A DNA stretch of 64,000 bases from an uncultured Prevotellamassilia sp. (GTDB lineage Bacteria > Bacteroidota > Bacteroidia > Bacteroidales > Bacteroidaceae): the NCBI GenBank assembly GCA_934255485.1, contig CAKQOG010000008.1:26132-90131 (forward strand). The letters run 5' to 3'. Below are positions 44,433 through 52,412 of this stretch, piece by piece; the stretch's first letter is position 1, and each line of letters opens with the position of its first letter. Made by a program: the position numbers and the translations under genes. The notes below the pieces were generated by a model. The model did no database searches. It was not told where the DNA came from and saw only the letters and a program-made list of their open reading frames with translations.

Positions 44433-45854
44433 TTAATAAATAATGGGCGATTCTTCTTGGTGTTCTTGTACAAAGCGCTCTACCTCGTCGGTGTGGTAGG
44501 GGATGCGTTCCTTGCCTAAGAAGCGGCAACCAGTGGGGGTGATAAGCACATCGTCTTCGATGCGGATGCCGCCAAAGTCGCGGTATTCGTTTATTTTATC
44601 AAAGTTAAGGAAGTCGGCGTTTGTGCCATTCTTTTGCCAATCATCGATGAGGTCGGGAATGAAGTAAATGCCAGGTTCGTCGGTAATAACGTGTCCCACC
44701 TCCAAGCGACGACCAAAGCGTAATGCGTTGGTGCCAAACTGAGTAGAGGGGCGAGTTTCCTCGTCGAAGCCTACATACACCTGTCCGAGGCCCTCCATGT
44801 CGTGAACATCCATGCCCATCATGTGGCCCAATCCGTGGGGCAAGAATAGGGCATGAGCGCCAGCACGCACAGCATCATCGGTGTTGCCCTTCATCAAGCC
44901 AAGTTCTTTAAGACGGTCGGTCATGAGTGCACACACAGCCATGTGTACATCCCACCAGCGCACGCCAGGCTTAGCTTGGCTAAGTGTAAGGTCGTGACAG
45001 TCGGCCACGATGTTGTAAATATCCTTTTGTTTCTGCGTGTAGTGGCCACTGATAGGTGTGGTGCGAGTGTTGTCTGAACAGTAGTTCTCGTTGGTTTCGG
45101 CACCAGCATCAACCAGCAACAGGCGTCCTGCTTCGAGCTGGCGAGTAGAGGGATAACCATGCAGAATTTCGCCGTGCATAGTAACGATGCTTGGGAACGA
45201 CACTTGTGCACCATAACTTGATGCTATGCCATCGAGCACACCACCGATATATTGCTCTGTGATGCCTGGACGTGCTAAGCGCATAGCCATTGTGTGCATT
45301 TTGTAGCCTATTTCGGCAGCACGTTCGAGTTCTTCAATTTCCTCGTCGCTCTTTATAGAGCGCAATTTTATTACGGCTTTAATAAGACTCAGCGAAGCAG
45401 CCTCGCGCTGTTGCGAAGGATGAATGCCGAGTAGGTCCATTATTTGAATTTGTGTGTCGTAGCGATAGGGTGGTAAGAAGTGAATTTTGCGTCCGTCGGT
45501 CACGGCGTGTTCAACAATTGTAGCCAAGTGCGACATAGGTGCCGAGGCTTCAACACCACATTCATGAGCCATTTCAGATACCGAAGTAACCGAGCCGTAC
45601 CACACGATGTCGTCGATGTCGATGTCGTTGCCAATGAGCACTTCGTTGCCAGAGTCAGCATCGATTACGCCCACAAGTCCGTCGCGGTGCTGACCAAAGA
45701 AGTAAAGAAAAGCACTATCTTGACGAAATTTATAAACGTTAGAGGGGTAGTTGTTGGGGCTGTCGTTGTTACCAAACAACACTATCAAACCGCTACCTAC
45801 TAGTTCGCGCAACTTTCTGCGGCGTTCAACGTAGGTTTCTTTTGAAAATAGCAT
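44433..45854 (-). CDS. pepP: Xaa-Pro aminopeptidase (M24B, aminopeptidase P family)
   Basis: 473 residues, cytoplasmic. The N-terminal domain (residues 1-~170) is the creatinase-like substrate-gating domain (FRQDSAFLYFFGQHRDGLVGVID). The pita-bread catalytic domain has all five metal ligands in typical surroundings: Asp in LLVDAGAE, Asp in YCSDNTRT, His in LPHGLGHMMGMDVHD, Glu in TDEPGIYFIP and Glu in GGIRIEDDVLITP. It removes an N-terminal residue next to proline. On the minus strand TACTTTTG (45962-45969) is a candidate -7 element, giving a leader of about 100 bases. The gene symbol reflects the family. Confidence 0.94.
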   Translation of the reverse strand: MLFSKETYVERRRKLRELVGSGLIVLFGNNDSPNNYPSNVYKFRQDSAFLYFFGQHRDGLVGVIDADSGNEVLIGNDIDIDDIVWYGSVTSVSEMAHECGVEASAPMSHLATIVEHAVTDGRKIHFLPPYRYDTQIQIMDLLGIHPSQQREAASLSLIKAVIKLRSIKSDEEIEELERAAEIGYKMHTMAMRLARPGITEQYIGGVLDGIASSYGAQVSFPSIVTMHGEILHGYPSTRQLEAGRLLLVDAGAETNENYCSDNTRTTPISGHYTQKQKDIYNIVADCHDLTLSQAKPGVRWWDVHMAVCALMTDRLKELGLMKGNTDDAVRAGAHALFLPHGLGHMMGMDVHDMEGLGQVYVGFDEETRPSTQFGTNALRFGRRLEVGHVITDEPGIYFIPDLIDDWQKNGTNADFLNFDKINEYRDFGGIRIEDDVLITPTGCRFLGKERIPYHTDEVERFVQEHQEESPIIY

Positions 45855-46092
45855 ACCAAATAAATATTGTTTTATAATATTATAACAATCTTGCTCATGA
45901 TTTATCTAAATATCTATGCAGTAAGATTGCATTTTGTTTGATCTGTTTACATTTATATACGCAAAAGTACGGATTTTCTTTCAGAATAAGTATATTTGCA
46001 ATGAATATTTAAGCAAAGCAATGGGTATAGATAGCTTTATTTGCTTACTTATTCATTTATACAAGCAAACACAACTAAACTACCAGATATAG

Positions 46093-46953
46093 ATGACGAT
46101 GAATACCCTACCAGATAATACAGGATTAGTGCTCGAAGGGGGCGGAATGCGTGGTGTATTTACTGATGGTGTACTTGATTTTTTTCTTGATCATCACATA
46201 ACGTTTCCTTATTGTGTGGCTGTGTCGGCAGGTGCTTGCAACGGGTTGTCTTACAAGAGTTTGCAGCGTGGCCGGGCCAAGTTGGTAAACATTGATATGC
46301 TCGAAAAATATCGGTATATCGGATTAAAGCATTTTTGGACGCAGCATAGCATTTTTGATCGTAAGATGATGTACGAAACCTTGCCCAACAAAATTCTGCC
46401 CTTTGATTACGATGCTTGTTTTGCCAACCCCATGGAGTTTGAGATGGTAACAACCAATTGTCTTACAGGAAAGGCATGCTATCTAACAGAGCATCACGAC
46501 CCCGACCGCTTGGTCAAGATTGCCAAAGCTTCGTCGTCGCTCCCCTACGTGTGTCCCATTGTGTGGATTAACCACCAGCCTATGCTCGATGGTGGCATTA
46601 TCGACTCTATACCCATAGAGCACGCCATAGAGCGGGGCCATGCCTTTAATGTGGTGGTAGTTACTCGCAACAGGGGCTATCGCGAAAGTTCGCGTGACAT
46701 TAAAATTCCCAAGTACGTCTATCGTCGTTTTCCGCGTTTGCGCCTATTGTTGAGCAAGCGCCATGCCATCTATAATGCTCAACTTGACCTTGTAGAAAAG
46801 CTCGAGGATGAGCGCAAAATACTCGTAATCCGTCCGCAAAATCCCTTAGAGGTAGACCGTTTGACGAGCGATGTTAAAAAGCTCACAGCTCTTTACGAAG
46901 AGGGCTATAAATGTGCTAAACAAGCTTTTGAGCAATGGGGCATCATGAAGTAG
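46093..46953 (+). CDS. Patatin-like phospholipase (YjjU type)
   Basis: 286 residues, with no clear signal peptide or membrane helix. The patatin oxyanion loop GGGMRG is at 16-21, and the nucleophile Ser45 sits in AVSAGACNG. The elbow therefore reads AxSxG instead of the usual GxSxG. The catalytic Asp166 is in MLDGGIIDSIPI. The size and C-terminal part resemble YjjU-like proteins of bacteria. It probably hydrolyses phospholipids or lipid esters at the inner membrane. A -7-like TATATTTG at 45991-45998 may start its transcript, with no good -33 match. A strong terminator follows the stop. Confidence 0.9.
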   Translation: MTMNTLPDNTGLVLEGGGMRGVFTDGVLDFFLDHHITFPYCVAVSAGACNGLSYKSLQRGRAKLVNIDMLEKYRYIGLKHFWTQHSIFDRKMMYETLPNKILPFDYDACFANPMEFEMVTTNCLTGKACYLTEHHDPDRLVKIAKASSSLPYVCPIVWINHQPMLDGGIIDSIPIEHAIERGHAFNVVVVTRNRGYRESSRDIKIPKYVYRRFPRLRLLLSKRHAIYNAQLDLVEKLEDERKILVIRPQNPLEVDRLTSDVKKLTALYEEGYKCAKQAFEQWGIMK

Positions 46954-46973
46954 AAAAATTTTAAAGATATTTG

Positions 46974-47018
46974 AGGCAAACAAAGAAACCCTGTCATGCG
47001 CAGACTCTTTGTTTGCCT
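46974..47018 (+). terminator. Terminator after the patatin gene
   Basis: A 13-bp perfect stem, AGGCAAACAAAGA with its complement, closes a 19-base loop and is followed by TTGTTAATG. Confidence 0.7.
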
Positions 47019-47130
47019 TTGTTAATGTCGTGCTTTAACTCCCTTCTGAATATGCGCATCTTATTGATAATCATGCGTGTTAGTAGTGCTACAACCTATA
47101 TACTTCTGTGGTAACATGCGTAAGTAGTTG

Positions 47131-47240
47131 ACGTATCACGGCCACGATACGCGCGTATCACGCCCACGATACGCACGTATCACGCCCACGATACGCACGT
47201 ATCACGCCCATGATACGCACGTATCACGGCCGTGATACGC
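47131..47240. repeat. Five tandem 22-base GC-rich palindromic units
   Basis: Five consecutive 22-base units, each close to CGTATCACGGCCGTGATACG. The last unit is a perfect 20-base palindrome, and the others differ at two to four positions that partly break it. Adjacent units also form GATACG/CGTATC dyads across their junctions. The array lies in the 780-base gap between the patatin and OmpA genes, about 70 bases after TATTGATAATCA, a dyad also found beside the palindrome arrays of the two other repeat elements. Confidence 0.8.
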
Positions 47241-47457
47241 CAACTAAATGCATATCATGGGCGTAGCAGCTTGCGAGGTATAAGGCTGAAAGCATACGTT
47301 TTTGGTGGCACACCCCTTTTTTTATTCCCCCAAGCAAATACTTATGGTTAAATGCAAAGAGAGCTATTATAACACGTCAAAGCCACGGTTGATGATAGAA
47401 AAAGTGTATTTTATGTATACAATTTTACCATAAAAACCCATAATCTGCAATTTATTT

Positions 47458-47474
47458 ATCGGGGGGGGTAATTT
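47458..47474. repeat. Second copy of the 17-base G8 motif
   Basis: ATCGGGGGGGGTAATTT, identical to 20964-20980. Here it does not abut an evident coding start. The sequence between 47241 and 47655 otherwise holds two -7-like elements on the plus strand (TATATTTG at 47499-47506 and TATCTTTG at 47622-47629) and no convincing gene; a small RNA is possible. Confidence 0.65.
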
Positions 47475-47655
47475 CGATGTGCAAACAAAAAAAATCGTTA
47501 TATTTGCAATGCTATTTAATGATAAACAACCTTTATTAGATAGCCTTTATGAGATTTATATAGAGATGAAATGGATACGGAAAGGCCCTTGTATTAGTAG
47601 AAACTAAGAAGTGTCTTTCTGTATCTTTGCTTTTAGGTGTAATGGAGCAAAAAAA

Positions 47656-47690
47656 GATGCAAAGCACAACTATTATGCGTGCTTTGCATC
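47656..47690 (-). terminator. Terminator after the OmpA lipoprotein gene
   Basis: On the minus strand a 12-bp perfect stem (GATGCAAAGCAC with its complement, 11-base loop) is followed by seven Ts. Confidence 0.85.
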
Positions 47691-47735
47691 CATCGTTTAT
47701 ATATTAATGTATTTTTGTGTTACGATGCTTGTGGT

Positions 47736-48605
47736 TCAATCCTTTTGTTCGGGTGCCTTGTCGATAAGGTCCATAAACTGGTCGAGCTTAGGAGTAATGA
47801 TAATTTGTGTGCGGCGGTTGCGTTGTTTGCCAACTTCGGTATTGTTAGACACAATGGGGTTATACTCGCCACGTCCAGCAGCAGTGAGGCGCTTAGGGTC
47901 TACACCATATTGGTTTTGCAGAGCCTGAACCACCGATGATGCACGCAATGCCGAGAGGTCCCAATTGTTGCGAATATTCTTTTGCGAGATGGGCACATTG
48001 TCGGTATTACCCTCAACAAGCACATCATAGTCCTTGTAGTCGGTAATGATTTTAGCAATCTTCGATAGCGTTTCGCCAGCACGGTCGCCAATCTCGTAGC
48101 TTCCGCTCTTGTAGAGCATATTGTCGGCAAGCGAGATGTAAACCACGCCTTTGAGCACCTGCACATCTACATCGTTGAGCTCTTGTTTGCTGAGTGAGCG
48201 AGTAAGTTTGTTGGTAAGTGCCACGTTTAATGAGTCGCTCTTGTCTTTGGCATCAACTAATTGCTTGATAAACTTGTTTGAGGCGTTAATTTCGTCTACA
48301 AGCTTAGATATGTTTACATTGCCCTGTTTAATATTGCTATCATAGTTGTTTTGCAACTTGGCATAGGCGTTGCGCAACTCCTTGTTGCGTTCTTGCTCTT
48401 CCTTGAGTCGGGCTGCAAGGCTCTTCGAGTCGCTTGTGTATTCGGCTATACGCACTTGTGCATCGTTGTAGTCCTTTTGTAGGGCTGCGTGCTCAGTTTT
48501 TAGGTTGTTATAGTTGGTCTGCACTTCGGCATATTGCTTCTTGCTAACGCAGCTTGTCATGAGCAACAGGCCCATCAATGGTACAAATAATTTAATCTTT
48601 TTCAT
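47736..48605 (-). CDS. OmpA-family lipoprotein with coiled-coil stalk
   Basis: 289 residues from ATG 48605; an upstream in-frame ATG at 48677 would put a non-signal sequence in front. The lipobox is LLMTSC, with Cys followed by VSKKQ. Residues ~25-145 are Lys/Glu/Asn/Gln-rich and predict a long coiled coil. The C-terminal OmpA-like peptidoglycan-binding domain includes VLVEGNTDNVPIS, NWDLSALRASSVVQAL and LTAAGRGEYNPIVSN, then RNRRTQIIITPKL. It probably anchors the outer membrane to peptidoglycan. Being between a terminator and a 220-base upstream gap, it seems to be a single-gene unit. The order signal-coil-OmpA also occurs in flagellar-motor-like proteins, but nothing else supports that. Confidence 0.9.
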   Translation of the reverse strand: MKKIKLFVPLMGLLLMTSCVSKKQYAEVQTNYNNLKTEHAALQKDYNDAQVRIAEYTSDSKSLAARLKEEQERNKELRNAYAKLQNNYDSNIKQGNVNISKLVDEINASNKFIKQLVDAKDKSDSLNVALTNKLTRSLSKQELNDVDVQVLKGVVYISLADNMLYKSGSYEIGDRAGETLSKIAKIITDYKDYDVLVEGNTDNVPISQKNIRNNWDLSALRASSVVQALQNQYGVDPKRLTAAGRGEYNPIVSNNTEVGKQRNRRTQIIITPKLDQFMDLIDKAPEQKD

Positions 48606-48827
48606 TGTTGCGGTTTGTGTTGAATAGGTTAGTGGACAAACGCTTAATGGCTTATGAAAAGGGACTCGTCTGCCCAAAAATGCTTTGTTTTGCGGTGCAA
48701 GTTATGTATTTTGGCTGATAGGTGCAAACTATTTAATGATTTTTCGACATTGTGATGCCTCTATATGCTGATTTTTAAGAGATATTGTGAAAACATAGTG
48801 GTCTGCTCCCACCATTTGTCACACTAT

Positions 48828-50861
48828 TTATGCAGCATAAGAGTGCATGCCACCAAGCAAAAAGTTCACGCCAAAGTAGGTAATGAGCACAGCTGCAAAT
48901 GCCAACACACTGAACAAATGAAAGTGGCGAGCAGATCGCATCCACACAACAGACTGCGAGTGAAAACCAAGGGCATATACCATGAAGGTGATAAGAGCCC
49001 AAACCTCTTTAGGGTCCCAACTCCAATAGCTTCCCCACGACTGGTTGGCCCACACTGCTCCTAAGAATATGCCAATCCCCAGAAAGAACACAGCTGGATA
49101 AAGTAGCAGTCGGCCTAAGAGCATAAGGCTTTCGGCTTGGCGCTTAACACAAAGTCCCATGATGCCCGTAAGCATAACAAATGCCAAGAGCGAATAACCC
49201 ATCATAACCACCGATACGTGCAGACTGAGCCAGGGAGAGGCAAGCACAGGTACGAGGTGAGTGATTTGTGGATTGCTCTGCCCAAGGTGTGACACTAAGA
49301 GTGCAAAGCCCGAAAGCAACAACCCAAAGGGCAGCATCACTGCAAAACGCCTATGGAGCAAACACGACACAACGAGCGTTATGAGCGCCATGAACTGCAT
49401 GGTTTCAAAGCCATTGCCCATGGGGATATGTCCCGCCACATACCAACGCAACACGTAGCTAAATAGCAGTAAAAGGGTGCTTAGATACATGGCTGAGGGC
49501 AACACATAATGGTCGGCAAAAGTGGTGGAGCAGCCATGAATGTTGCGATAGATGAGCCACCCAAAAGCCAATAGCCCTAATGCAAGATTAACCATAAAGA
49601 GAATCTTGGTGAGTGGCAAGCGGTTGTAAAGCAGTTCGGCTTGTATGCGTGTGTCAGACAATGGCTTTACGCTGCCATCAGTAGGTAGCGGTGTGATGAG
49701 TGTGCCCTTTTGCAACATCATGATGAGTCCTACCTTTTCGTCGGTCTCCATAATGGCCTTTTGCAGTGGGTCGTTAGGCTCAGTTTGTGTGTTACCACCC
49801 TTCCAATAGTGTTGCAAAAGGTAGTTGCCTTGAGCGTCGAAAAGGTCGGTAAATCGTGCATACTTGCCATCAATGTGGAGCAATGAGCGTAGTTCGGCAT
49901 TTTTAATGTAGAACATTGGTTCGTTTTGCCACGCATCGGGGCGCAACAACCATCCGCTAACCACCTGCTCGGCTGTGAGACCTTGATATGACGAACTGCC
50001 ATATATTTTAAGCACAAAATCGCGTGCCAAGGTGTTGAATGGGGCTACGCGTCCGTTGTAAACAACCTGTCGAGTGGCCAAACTATCGGCCTTTTGGCGA
50101 TTAAAGGCTGGCAAGGTGCGGGCACAAAGTTGTGTGGGCACAGAGGCTAAGAGCAATAGGCAGATAAACCCTCCCTTTTTGAGTAAGGGGTGACGCAATA
50201 GACGGCGGAACTCTTCGTGTTTGCTACATAGCGTTATCAGCATGGATATGAAGAGCAATATGTAGCCTGCGTAGGTAAGCGCAGTGCCGTAGGGGTCGTA
50301 ATTAACTGAGAGCCAACTGCCGCCGCCCTCTTCGTCGTACGACGATTGGTAAAGGCGGTAGCCATCAATGGTAAGTATGCGATTCATTGACACTGCGCGG
50401 CTCATAATGCTATCGCCATTTGTAGGGATAATGGTGAGTTGGCTCACGTAGTCAGATGGTGTGTCGGTGCCGTCGTAGCGTATCACACTAAAGTTGTTGA
50501 GAGTGAGCGTAAAGGGTAGTGCATAGCTTTGGGTGTTGTCGTCGCTAAGAAATGAGCCTACTGGCACATCGGGTTCAAGGTGAACATAGCCCTTGCGCGA
50601 GGTGACATAAGTGGTTAATGAGCCAGCCAAAATTACGATAAACGAGCCATGAAGCATACATATTCCTACCCGATGCCATAACTTAAACTTGATAATTGTG
50701 GCAACAAGCAAGGCTACTAACATAGCCCAAAGCGCGCAAAACCACCAAGTGTGGTAGATGTGTTGCTCCACAAAAGCAGTGTTGTGGGTGTGTTCTATCC
50801 ATGTGGCTGCGGCAAGCAAACCGATGATGAGGCTATAGAGTAATAATATAAAGCGTTTCAT
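48828..50861 (-). CDS. ccsBA: Fused cytochrome c synthase CcsBA (ResB-CcsA), system II
   Basis: 677 residues. The N-terminal half resembles ResB/CcsB, with membrane helices near residues 5-23, 40-60, 70-90 and 195-215 around a periplasmic domain with FTLTLNNFSVIRYDG and YRLYQSSYDE. Another extracytoplasmic region covers ~245-415. The C-terminal half is CcsA, with about eight helices, several His residues for heme relay, and the heme-binding WWD motif as W609-GSYWSWD616-PKE. It carries heme across the inner membrane and attaches it to CxxCH apocytochromes. In Bacteroides the fused gene is often next to nrfHA, but not here. The three CxxCH sites in the 39.3-43.0 kb genes are obvious local substrates. 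Confidence 0.93.
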   Translation of the reverse strand: MKRFILLLYSLIIGLLAAATWIEHTHNTAFVEQHIYHTWWFCALWAMLVALLVATIIKFKLWHRVGICMLHGSFIVILAGSLTTYVTSRKGYVHLEPDVPVGSFLSDDNTQSYALPFTLTLNNFSVIRYDGTDTPSDYVSQLTIIPTNGDSIMSRAVSMNRILTIDGYRLYQSSYDEEGGGSWLSVNYDPYGTALTYAGYILLFISMLITLCSKHEEFRRLLRHPLLKKGGFICLLLLASVPTQLCARTLPAFNRQKADSLATRQVVYNGRVAPFNTLARDFVLKIYGSSSYQGLTAEQVVSGWLLRPDAWQNEPMFYIKNAELRSLLHIDGKYARFTDLFDAQGNYLLQHYWKGGNTQTEPNDPLQKAIMETDEKVGLIMMLQKGTLITPLPTDGSVKPLSDTRIQAELLYNRLPLTKILFMVNLALGLLAFGWLIYRNIHGCSTTFADHYVLPSAMYLSTLLLLFSYVLRWYVAGHIPMGNGFETMQFMALITLVVSCLLHRRFAVMLPFGLLLSGFALLVSHLGQSNPQITHLVPVLASPWLSLHVSVVMMGYSLLAFVMLTGIMGLCVKRQAESLMLLGRLLLYPAVFFLGIGIFLGAVWANQSWGSYWSWDPKEVWALITFMVYALGFHSQSVVWMRSARHFHLFSVLAFAAVLITYFGVNFLLGGMHSYAA

Positions 50862-50880
50862 AACGATGCAGAAAATAAAA

Positions 50881-50946
50881 AGCTATGCCTTGTGACGTTG
50901 GCACAAACAAATGGCGTTTGGCAAAAGGTCATCACAGGGCATAGCT
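50881..50946 (-). terminator. Hairpin after the Rid-family gene
   Basis: AGCTATGCC-T-TGTGA pairs with TCACA-G-GGCATAGCT around a loop of about 35 bases that can form an inner stem. On the minus strand it is followed by TTTTTATTTTC. It lies between the Rid-family gene and ccsBA. Confidence 0.6.
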
Positions 50947-51016
50947 ACTAACAGAAATGCAGTGGTGCACACGACGATGCACCTACTATTGATGAAGCTT
51001 GTTGTGTATGTTGTGT

Positions 51017-52174
51017 TTAGAAAGGTTCGAACTCGCTGTTGGTCACCGCTTTAGTGGCCATACATTCCATTTCGATGAGCCAACCCGGCCGACATACAGG
51101 AGCATGAACAATAATCTTAGGAATGCCCGGGAAACGTTTTTCGAACATTTCGTGTACCACGGCATAGTCGGCAGTGTCGCGAAGATACACAATCATCTGC
51201 CCAACATCGTTGAATGTACAGTCGGCTTCGGTGAGCAATGCTTCTACGTTCTCCCACATGCGTTCGGTTTGTTTGCGTATGTCGCCCATGTAGAGAATGT
51301 TACCCTTGTTGTCGATGCTGGCTGTGCCCGATATAAACACTTGGCGGCGGTCGCCATACTCCATGCTTGTGCCACGCTCAAAACTTACGCCATATTCATA
51401 AGTTGGGTTGAGGTGAGTGGGAGCGTAAAGAAAACGCATTTGTTCGGGTTTTATGCCTAACACTGCATAGGTGTCGAGCTGCACAAGTACTGAAGGGTCG
51501 GCATTGCGCCCATTGATGCCAGTGCTCGATATGAAGTGGGTTTTGTTTGTAAGGTTTTGTGTATAAAACTCTTCGTTGCGAGCCTTTACCACACCTGTAT
51601 AGTTTACATCAACGTTTTGCACAAAGAACCATGTACGCACACAATTGTTGAGCAAGTTGCCGCCGTTGCTAAGAAGCTGCATAGTATACTCTTTAAGTAG
51701 CAAACTTGTTTGTTCCTCAGAGTTGGCTGCGTGACTAATAGCAGTTCCACCCCAAAGGTGAGTGTATGCACCATGCTTAACTTTGTATAGCCCGTTATCA
51801 AAAATGCCAGCACCAATTTCTTCTTGCAAGTATATCCACATGGCAATTTTTGTGCCGTTTAGTGGTGCTTGTTCTACCACAGAGCAAGCGCATGCAGGTG
51901 CCTCGGGCACAGTGGCCATGAGCATGTCATATTGGTTGGCTGCATCACTTAAATAGTAACGTTTAAATACAGAGTATGCAGTTGGTAGTTCTTTCTCAAA
52001 CACTTCGTAGTAGGTGTCGAGAACGGCATAGAGTTGTTCCTTAAATGTTTGTTCAGGATGTGTGGCGTGTATCATTACGTGATATTCGTTCACTCCGCCA
52101 GGTATTTCAAACTTTGAAATTTCGACTTTAGTATTCTCTAATTCTATAGTCGATCTTTGCTGTACGTTGGTCAT
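51017..52174 (-). CDS. Rid/YjgF-family protein with an extended N-terminal half
   Basis: 385 residues, cytoplasmic. The C-terminal ~130 residues are a recognisable Rid/YjgF domain (VFISGTASIDNKGNILY, then WENVEALLTEADCTFNDVGQMIVYLRD and PGWLIEMECMA). The N-terminal ~220 residues appear to be a second, diverged domain of similar fold, as in chorismatase-like or paired YjgF proteins (LSNGGNLLNNCVRTWFFVQNVD). An Arg in HAPVCRPGWLIEME sits where Rid enzymes hold the substrate carboxylate, so imine/enamine deamination is possible. Chorismate-type chemistry is an alternative. The catalytic role is not settled by sequence. The start is preceded by GAATAAAGAATAAAC, and a TACTTTTG -7 candidate lies at 52203-52210 on the minus strand. 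Confidence 0.78.
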   Translation of the reverse strand: MTNVQQRSTIELENTKVEISKFEIPGGVNEYHVMIHATHPEQTFKEQLYAVLDTYYEVFEKELPTAYSVFKRYYLSDAANQYDMLMATVPEAPACACSVVEQAPLNGTKIAMWIYLQEEIGAGIFDNGLYKVKHGAYTHLWGGTAISHAANSEEQTSLLLKEYTMQLLSNGGNLLNNCVRTWFFVQNVDVNYTGVVKARNEEFYTQNLTNKTHFISSTGINGRNADPSVLVQLDTYAVLGIKPEQMRFLYAPTHLNPTYEYGVSFERGTSMEYGDRRQVFISGTASIDNKGNILYMGDIRKQTERMWENVEALLTEADCTFNDVGQMIVYLRDTADYAVVHEMFEKRFPGIPKIIVHAPVCRPGWLIEMECMATKAVTNSEFEPF

Positions 52175-52310
52175 ACTGTTTGTTTATTCTTTATTCTGAA
52201 TGCAAAAGTACGAAAAAACAAGGAGCTTTGCATGCGCTGAATGATGTATCGGGTAAAAATCACCACAAGTGGGTATATTGCTCTTGTATGTGGTAGTGAT
52301 ACACAAAAAA

Positions 52311-52379
52311 CCGCTGAACTGCACAACAAAGAGCCTCATCTAATGGGGGAAGAAGTATGTCTGTTGCGTGGTTCAGCGG
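52311..52379 (-). terminator. Terminator after the subtilase gene
   Basis: On the minus strand CCGCTGAAC...GTTCAGCGG form the stem base, with further CAACA/TGTTG pairing inside. The hairpin is followed by six Ts (TTTTTTGTG). Confidence 0.8.
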
Positions 52380-52412
52380 GTGCTTAATGGAGTTATAAGC
52401 AAGCAATCGGGC

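Noticed and set aside
47611..47928. 105-codon plus-strand frame overlapping the OmpA gene end
   Set aside because: Crosses the OmpA terminator hairpin and is antisense to its conserved C-terminal domain.
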